DNA from: Endozoicomonas sp965208385
GTDB taxonomy: Bacteria > Pseudomonadota > Gammaproteobacteria > Pseudomonadales > Endozoicomonadaceae
Direction of reading: 5' to 3'
Assembly (NCBI GenBank): GCA_965208385.1
Contig: CBDBOO010000099.1
Location: 291,167 to 355,166 of the forward strand
DNA length: 64,000 nucleotides
The notes beneath the pieces are model-generated. The model made no database searches, was not told the origin of the DNA, and saw nothing but the letters and a program-made list of their open reading frames with translations. Below, in pieces: positions 58,881-64,000 of this stretch (position 1 is the stretch's first letter; the number at the start of each line of letters is the position of its first letter). Position numbers and translations under genes: made by a program.

Positions 58881-59783
58881 ATGAACAGTACCGAACAAAA
58901 ACGATTTGAACAACTGTACCAAAAACACCTGCAAACCTTGGTACTCCAAGGAAAAAGCAAGTCCACTATTGATCTTTATAGCCGACCACTGCGGCGTCTA
59001 GCCACCTTCTTTGACCGCTGCCCCGACACCCTCACTCCTGATGATCTTAAAACCTATTTTGCTGCTCTGGTGAAATCTCATTCATGGAGCACCGTCAAAA
59101 CCGACCGTAACGGGATTCAGTTTTTCTGGAAACATATCCTTAAGAAACACTGGAACTTTGTAGAAATCATCAAGCCCCCCACCGTCAAACGGCTTCCCGT
59201 TATTCTCACCGCATCAGAAATAGAACGCCTGCTCAATAAAGCCAGAAAGCTACGGTATTACACCATTCTGCTCACGCTTTACAGTATGGGGTTGAGGTTG
59301 AGTGAAGGCCTTAACCTGACCACAGCTGACATCGATTCCGAACGAATGAAGGTTCATTTACGAGGTTGTAAAGGCGGTAAAGATCGCTATGTCGACCTTC
59401 CCCTTCGTACGCTCAAAGCCCTGCGACGGTATTGGGCGACTCATCAGAACCCACGATTTCTGTTTCCTGAAGGACAAACCGCCAAACAACGACATAAAGC
59501 CACTCAATCCATGAGTTTGTCCTGTACCCAGAAAGCCATGAAGCAACTGGTCGAAGACGCCAGAATCAATAAAAAAGTCAGTCCTCACAGTTTACGACAC
59601 AGTTTTGCTACCCACCTGCTGGAGCAAGGACTGAGCCTTAGAGCTATTCAGACGTTGCTCGGACACATGTGCCCTAAAACAACGGCTGTTTATACCCAGC
59701 TCACTGAAACCATCCAACTGAATACCCAAAAAACCATGAATCATATGATCGACGCTCTCAACCTAAAAGGAGACGATCAATGA
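58881..59783 (+). CDS. Tyrosine recombinase (IS91-associated, XerC/D-like), copy 1
   Basis: 300 residues from ATG 58881 (GGAAG eight bases upstream). A SAM-like N-terminal core-binding domain is followed by a catalytic domain with all expected residues: Arg in GLRLSEGL, Lys in GCKGGKDRYV, His-x-x-Arg in SPHSLRHSFATHLLEQG, His in LLGHMCPKTTAVY and the final Tyr. It lacks the extra segment found in integron IntI integrases, so I do not call it IntI. Its stop overlaps the transposase start. It differs from copy 2 at roughly ten positions. Confidence 0.88.
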   Translation: MNSTEQKRFEQLYQKHLQTLVLQGKSKSTIDLYSRPLRRLATFFDRCPDTLTPDDLKTYFAALVKSHSWSTVKTDRNGIQFFWKHILKKHWNFVEIIKPPTVKRLPVILTASEIERLLNKARKLRYYTILLTLYSMGLRLSEGLNLTTADIDSERMKVHLRGCKGGKDRYVDLPLRTLKALRRYWATHQNPRFLFPEGQTAKQRHKATQSMSLSCTQKAMKQLVEDARINKKVSPHSLRHSFATHLLEQGLSLRAIQTLLGHMCPKTTAVYTQLTETIQLNTQKTMNHMIDALNLKGDDQ

Positions 59784-60832
59784 ATCTCGCTGACATTGCC
59801 GATGAGTATGGTGATCGGTTTCTGAAACAATACGAGCCGTGTTTATTACCGGGTCATCGCAAAGCACTTAAAGCGATCCAACTCTGTCGAACTCCAGGTT
59901 CAGGCATGACATTACTGGAATGCAATGGCTGTGGCAGTCGGGATCAAAAGCCCATGTCTTGCGGACACCGTCACTGTAATCGTTGCCAGAACACCGACAC
60001 CAGCCAGTGGCTGGCACGGCAAAGTCAAAAGCTGCTGCCGGTGGAATACTTTATGGTGACTTTTACCTTACCCGCTCAACTTCGAACGCTGGCATGGCAG
60101 CACCAGCGAACGGTTTATGACCTCTTATTCAGAATCGCTTCAGACACCCTGAAAGAGTTTGGCGCAAATCCTAAAAACATGGACGCGGATCTGGGCATGA
60201 CCGGTGTATTGCATACCCACAGTCGTCGGTTGGATTACCATCCCCATGTACACTTTGTCGTAGCCGGCGGAGGCATCAACACTCGAAGAAATGAGTGGCG
60301 AAAACTCAAGGGCAAATATCTGTTCAATGGTAAGAATCTGGCCAAAGTGTTTCGAGCTAAACTCCTGAAAGCACTGGATGAACACAAACTTTTATCACCA
60401 AAACTAAAGGTCACAGTCCCGAAAGAATGGGTCGTTAACTGCAAACACGTCGGTAAAGGATTGACCGCCCTAAAGTATCTTTCTCGCTACCTTTATAGAG
60501 GCGTGATCAGCGATAAAAACATTCTGTCCAGTCGACAAGGACAAGTCACCTTTGCCTACATCAACAGCGAAACCGGCAAAACAGACACCCGAACTCTGTC
60601 TGGTGAAGATTTTTTGTGGTTGGTATTAAAACACGTCCTTCCCAAACGCTTCCGACGATCTCGGGATTACGGATTTCTACACAGCAATGCAAAGAAGCGA
60701 CTGTTTTTGGTGCAGCTACTTCTGAACGTCATTATCAGCCCAATAAAAGCCATTATTCGACCGGTATTCAAATGCAGAAAGTGTGGCGAATCCATGAAGC
60801 ACATTGCATTCCGTTTTATGAAACCGACCTGA
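59780..60832 (+). CDS. IS91-family HUH transposase, copy 1
   Basis: 350 residues. An N-terminal zinc-binding domain (CNGCGSRDQKPMSCGHRHCNRCQ), the HUH metal motif in YHPHVHFVVAGGG (about residue 155), catalytic Tyr in LKYLSRYLYRG (about residue 235) and a C-terminal CRKCGESMKH pair. Such enzymes move DNA by single-strand rolling-circle transfer, often taking adjacent sequence along. The product is intact and overlaps the recombinase gene by ATGA, which points to one translationally coupled two-gene unit. Confidence 0.9.
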   Translation: MNLADIADEYGDRFLKQYEPCLLPGHRKALKAIQLCRTPGSGMTLLECNGCGSRDQKPMSCGHRHCNRCQNTDTSQWLARQSQKLLPVEYFMVTFTLPAQLRTLAWQHQRTVYDLLFRIASDTLKEFGANPKNMDADLGMTGVLHTHSRRLDYHPHVHFVVAGGGINTRRNEWRKLKGKYLFNGKNLAKVFRAKLLKALDEHKLLSPKLKVTVPKEWVVNCKHVGKGLTALKYLSRYLYRGVISDKNILSSRQGQVTFAYINSETGKTDTRTLSGEDFLWLVLKHVLPKRFRRSRDYGFLHSNAKKRLFLVQLLLNVIISPIKAIIRPVFKCRKCGESMKHIAFRFMKPT

Positions 60833-60954
60833 GTTAATAGAAAGAAATCTTCACCGCCATTCACAAGAACGGAGGGAATAACAGACCGTCTTACAGAATA
60901 ATAAAGCGTCAGACTACTATTAAGCAGTGGTCGGATGGCTCACATCTTGAATAA

Positions 60955-60980
60955 AGAGCGTTCAGGAAAAACGCTCTGAT
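60955..60980 (+). terminator. Hairpin downstream of transposase copy 1
   Basis: AGAGCGTT/AACGCTCT stem with a short A-rich loop, then GATTT. It probably ends the recombinase-transposase transcript. Other bases between 60833 and 61042 show no gene. Confidence 0.5.
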
Positions 60981-61042
60981 TTAATACGCGCAAGAAAAGA
61001 TATCTTCAATAGACCACCTTCACCATAAATCAACCCGGGCTT

Positions 61043-61097
61043 GTGCAACAACAGGATAAGATTGCGGCTGGGCGCAATCTATCCTTATTCGTTATGT
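61043..61097. other. attC-4 (uninterrupted)
   Basis: 55 bp: box GTGCAAC, hairpin GGATAAGATTGCG..CGCAATCTATCC, box GTTATGT. This is the only array site in the window that is complete and not near another element. Confidence 0.7.
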
Positions 61098-61139
61098 TGC
61101 GGTTGCTCTGTTCTGGACTACAGTATGAGGTAGAATAGA

Positions 61140-61793
61140 TTGCTCATCGGTTGTAACTCAGTGAAGATTTTAAGTTTATTATTGATCATATTTTCCACTA
61201 CTTCATGGGCTGATAAAATCGATAGCCCAGATCAAGATTTAGCTCGCCTTTTTGACTCTATTCCCGTTGACATTGAACCATACAAAAATAGTGAATATAT
61301 AGAGCGAAATTATATTGCTTGCTTGAGTCATGACCTTGAGATATATGGAGTGCTTACTCAGGATAAAAGCATATGTATTGTTTTAAATGAAGACAACACA
61401 CTGAAAAAAACCACAAATTTTAGTGAATTATTTTCCGATTTTACATCTTTAAGCACTGCTGCCTCTCATTTCATTTCCACTAATAACAGATTGAATCAAA
61501 GTTATTGGCAAATGAATAATGAGACTCTCTGTTATATCCAGGGACTGTCTGGATCACAACACAGCTGCTTGCTGCCAAGTAATTATTCTATTGAAAGCAA
61601 TCAAACTAATGGAGATTGGATTCATGGAGAACCGAGCCCTGATAGTTATTCAGATGAGGGTTGTGAAAATTTACAGGCGGCTGTTGTTGGTACAGGTTTA
61701 TTTGTAGTAATTACCACATCAATACTAACGATAATCAATGTGGTTGCATGTCAAATTAGAAGATCAAAATACACTGGGTATAACTCTTTGTAG
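61140..61793 (+). CDS. Cassette gene: exported membrane-anchored hypothetical protein
   Basis: 217 residues from TTG 61140, which has GAGG at good spacing; GTG at 61161 is an alternative. An N-terminal signal segment (ILSLLLIIFSTTSWA) and a C-terminal transmembrane helix (VVGTGLFVVITTSILTIINVV) with a short basic tail flank a Cys-containing domain that I do not recognise. The stop is 14 bp before attC-5 and the start is about 45 bp after attC-4, the normal cassette layout, opposite in orientation to the two other cassette genes. Confidence 0.75.
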   Translation: MLIGCNSVKILSLLLIIFSTTSWADKIDSPDQDLARLFDSIPVDIEPYKNSEYIERNYIACLSHDLEIYGVLTQDKSICIVLNEDNTLKKTTNFSELFSDFTSLSTAASHFISTNNRLNQSYWQMNNETLCYIQGLSGSQHSCLLPSNYSIESNQTNGDWIHGEPSPDSYSDEGCENLQAAVVGTGLFVVITTSILTIINVVACQIRRSKYTGYNSL

Positions 61794-61807
61794 TTGTAGG
61801 ATGAGCA

Positions 61808-61902
61808 ACATAACGCCCAAATAATGGGCTAAAAATAGTGGGCTAAAATGGAGCGAAGCGAACAGCCCGCTGTTTTTAGTCCTTTTAATTTGCTTGTTGA
61901 AC
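61808..61902. other. attC-5
   Basis: 95 bp: ACATAAC box (exact complement of GTTATGT at attC-4, the start of the same cassette), a long imperfect stem built from GGGCTAAAAATAG and its near-complement, and GTTGAAC at the right, where recombinase/transposase unit copy 2 begins. Confidence 0.75.
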
Positions 61903-61998
61903 CAAGCCGCTACGCGACGAAAACAAGCACCGCTGCGAATGTCCAATACTTCCTGATTCCACAACAACCCGTTGTGGCTTATTCCGGAAGTCCATTCA

Positions 61999-62901
61999 AT
62001 GAACAGTACCGAACAAAAACGATTTGAACAACTGTACCAAAAACACCTGCAAGCCTTGGTACTCCAAGGAAAAAGCAAGTCCACTATTGATCTTTATAGC
62101 CGACCACTGCGGCGTCTAGCCACCTTCTTTGACCGCTGCCCCGACACACTCACTCCTGATGATCTTAAAACCTATTTTGCTGCTCTGGTGCAATCTCATT
62201 CATGGAGCACCGTCAAAACCGACCGTAACGGGATTCAGTTTTTCTGGAAACATATCCTTAAGAAACACTGGAACTTTGTAGAAATCATCAAGCCCCCCAC
62301 CGTCAAACGGCTTCCCGTTATTCTCACCGCATCAGAAATAGAACGCCTGCTCAATAAAGCCAGAAAGCTACGGTATTACACCATTCTGCTCACGCTTTAC
62401 AGTATGGGGTTGAGGTTGAGTGAAGGCCTTAACCTGACCACAGCTGACATCGATTCCGAACAAATGAGGGTTCATTTACGAGGTTGTAAAGGCGGTAAAG
62501 ATCGCTATGTCAACCTTCCCCTTCGTACGCTCAAAGCCCTGCGACGGTATTGGGCTACTCATCAGAACTCACGATTTCTGTTTCCTGAAGGACAAACCGC
62601 CACACAACGACATAATGCCACTCAATCCATGAGTTTGTCCTGTACCCAGAAAGCCATGAAGCAACTGGTCGAAGACGCCAGAATCAATAAAAAAGTCAGT
62701 CCTCACAACTTACGGCACAGTTTTGCTACCCACCTGCTGGAGCAAGGACTGAGCCTTAGAGCTATTCAGACGTTGCTCGGACACATGTGCCCTAAAACAA
62801 CGGCTGTCTATACCCAGCTCACTGAAACAGTTCAACTGAATACCCAAAAAACCATGAATCATATGATCGACTCTCTCAACCTAAAAGGAGACGATCAATG
62901 A
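61999..62901 (+). CDS. Tyrosine recombinase (IS91-associated), copy 2
   Basis: 300 residues, about ten substitutions from copy 1 (for example NLRHS for SLRHS in the His-x-x-Arg box). All catalytic residues are retained. It shares the same ribosome site and the same ATGA overlap with the transposase gene. That both copies are intact suggests selection on function or a recent duplication. Confidence 0.88.
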   Translation: MNSTEQKRFEQLYQKHLQALVLQGKSKSTIDLYSRPLRRLATFFDRCPDTLTPDDLKTYFAALVQSHSWSTVKTDRNGIQFFWKHILKKHWNFVEIIKPPTVKRLPVILTASEIERLLNKARKLRYYTILLTLYSMGLRLSEGLNLTTADIDSEQMRVHLRGCKGGKDRYVNLPLRTLKALRRYWATHQNSRFLFPEGQTATQRHNATQSMSLSCTQKAMKQLVEDARINKKVSPHNLRHSFATHLLEQGLSLRAIQTLLGHMCPKTTAVYTQLTETVQLNTQKTMNHMIDSLNLKGDDQ

Positions 62902-63950
62902 ATCTCGCTGACATTGCTGATCAGTACAGTGATCGTTTTCTGAAAAAATACGAACATCGTTTATTACCGGGTCATCGAAAAGCACTTAAAGCCATCCAAC
63001 TCTGTCGAACTCCAGGTTCAGGCATGACATTACTGGAATGCAATGGCTGTGGCAGTCGGGATCAAAAGCCCATGTCTTGCGGACACCGTCACTGCAATCG
63101 TTGCCAGAACACCGACACCAGCCAGTGGCTGGCACGGCAAAGTCAAAAGTTGCTGCCAGTGGAATACTTTATGGTGACTTTTACCTTACCCGCTCAACTT
63201 CGAACACTGGCATGGCAGCACCAGCGAACGGTTTATGACCTCTTATTCAGAATCGCTTCAGACACCCTGAAAGAGTTTGGCGCGAATCCTAAAAACATGG
63301 ACGCAGATCTGGGCATGACCGGTGTACTGCATACCCACAGTCGTCGGTTGGATTACCATCCCCATGTACACTTTGTCGTAGCCGGCGGAGGCATCAACAC
63401 TCGAAGAAATGAGTGGCGAAAACTCAAGGGCAAATATCTGTTCAATGGTAAGAATCTGGCCAAAGTGTTTCGAGCCAAACTCCTGAAAGCACTGGATGAA
63501 CACAAACTTTTATCACCAAAGCTAAAGGTCACAGTCCCGAAAGAATGGGTCGTTAACTGCAAACACGTCGGTAAAGGATTGACTGCCCTAAAGTATCTTT
63601 CTCGCTACCTTTATAGAGGCGTGATCAGCGATAAAAACATTCTGTCCAGTCGACAAGGACAAGTCACCTTTGCCTACATCAACAGCGAAACCGGCAAAAC
63701 AGACACCCGAACTCTGTCTGGTGAAGATTTTTTGTGGTTGGTATTAAAACACGTCCTTCCCAAACGCTTCCGACGATCTCGGGATTACGGATTTCTACAC
63801 AGCAATGCAAAGAAGCGACTGTTTTTGGTGCAGCTACTTCTGAACGTCATTATCAGCCCAATAAAAGCCATTATTCGACCGGTATTCAAATGCAGAAAGT
63901 GTGGCGAATCCATGAAGCACATTGCATTCCGTTTTATGAAACCGACCTGA
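62898..63950 (+). CDS. IS91-family HUH transposase, copy 2
   Basis: 350 residues. It differs from copy 1 mainly in the first 22 residues (ADQYSDRFLKKYEHR against ADEYGDRFLKQYEPC). Zinc-binding cysteines, HPHVHF and the YLSRYLYRG tyrosine motif are unchanged. Complete, with 50 bp of trailing sequence before the window ends. Confidence 0.9.
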   Translation: MNLADIADQYSDRFLKKYEHRLLPGHRKALKAIQLCRTPGSGMTLLECNGCGSRDQKPMSCGHRHCNRCQNTDTSQWLARQSQKLLPVEYFMVTFTLPAQLRTLAWQHQRTVYDLLFRIASDTLKEFGANPKNMDADLGMTGVLHTHSRRLDYHPHVHFVVAGGGINTRRNEWRKLKGKYLFNGKNLAKVFRAKLLKALDEHKLLSPKLKVTVPKEWVVNCKHVGKGLTALKYLSRYLYRGVISDKNILSSRQGQVTFAYINSETGKTDTRTLSGEDFLWLVLKHVLPKRFRRSRDYGFLHSNAKKRLFLVQLLLNVIISPIKAIIRPVFKCRKCGESMKHIAFRFMKPT

Positions 63951-64000
63951 GTTAATAGAAAGAAATCTTCACCGCCATTCACAAGAACGGAGGGAATAAT

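Larger units (their letters stand above)
58779..61091 (+). mobile_element. Tyrosine recombinase plus HUH transposase unit, copy 1 (cassette-like boundaries)
   Basis: The unit starts at TTGAAC, immediately after the G of attC-3 once intron 3 is removed, and is followed on the right by attC-4, whose first box GTGCAAC pairs with GTTGAAC at 6 of 7 positions. Inside are a recombinase gene and an IS91-type transposase gene overlapping by four bases. It can be read either as a 2.3-kb integron cassette or as an IS91-like element inserted at attC. The right border of a pure IS would be near 60885. Confidence 0.65.
61897..64000 (+). mobile_element. Tyrosine recombinase plus HUH transposase unit, copy 2 (cut by window edge)
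   Basis: Near-identical to copy 1 from TTGAACC onwards and beginning exactly at the crossover of attC-5. The last base before the window edge already differs from copy 1, so it is unclear whether the similarity continues to an attC-4-like site. Confidence 0.7.

Noticed and set aside
58779..63950. Tyrosine recombinases as the missing integron integrase
   Set aside because: They are two-gene units coupled to an HUH transposase and lack the IntI-specific insert before the His-x-x-Arg box, so they are not called IntI.

Overview
The window looks like part of the chromosome of a host-associated marine gammaproteobacterium, most likely Endozoicomonas or a close relative. This is an inference: it rests on Pseudomonas/Oceanospirillales-like housekeeping genes (purL, tadA, aspA, sbcB, sodB, mlaA, dusA, an HsbR/HsbA-like pair), a type III secretion export-apparatus operon, very large effector-like genes, and a heavy load of insertion sequences. 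No rRNA gene or other species marker is present.

Layout. 1-3499: a large minus-strand gene running off the left edge and broken by two copies of a 232-bp MITE. 3603-8311: purL and tadA. 8472-15555: a T3SS block in the order chaperone, sctN, O, P, Q, R, S, T, U, with a likely internal start for a short SctQ C-terminal product. 15556-23336: aspA, an intact IS1634-type element, a FixJ-like regulator, a degenerate receiver protein, sbcB and a PilZ protein. 23389-33687: one 3432-residue coiled-coil protein with a DExH/SecA-like ATPase module. 33915-40216: a second large gene, once 1164 codons, broken by an ISKra4-type element, an IS1595-type element and a third MITE copy. 40646-46294: a membrane coiled-coil protein, sodB, tRNA-Arg(CCT), mlaA and a REC-PP2C/STAS pair.

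46328-50970 is a nested IS cluster: ISL3, then an IS607-type element whose tnpB is split by an IS4-type element. 50975 onward is dusA followed by accessory DNA. A tyrosine integrase gene reads divergently from the 5' end of dusA and is itself split by an intact ISKra4-type element, followed by a Fic-family remnant. From 55283 to the right edge lies an integron-like cassette array with five attC-like sites and no integron integrase in view. Three of the sites are each split at the same point by a near-identical 761-762 bp group II intron-like sequence with no open reading frame for a reverse transcriptase. The cassettes carry small exported proteins. Two copies of a tyrosine recombinase plus HUH transposase unit each begin exactly at an attC crossover point.

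The strongest results are arithmetic. Removing each inserted element plus one target duplication restores one continuous frame in four separate genes: the two large effector-like genes, the dusA-side integrase, and IS607 tnpB apart from one nonsense codon. In the cassette array, removing the introns restores GTTRRRY boxes, and in three of the four complete cassettes the 5' box matches the 3' box of the same cassette perfectly (6 of 7 in the fourth).
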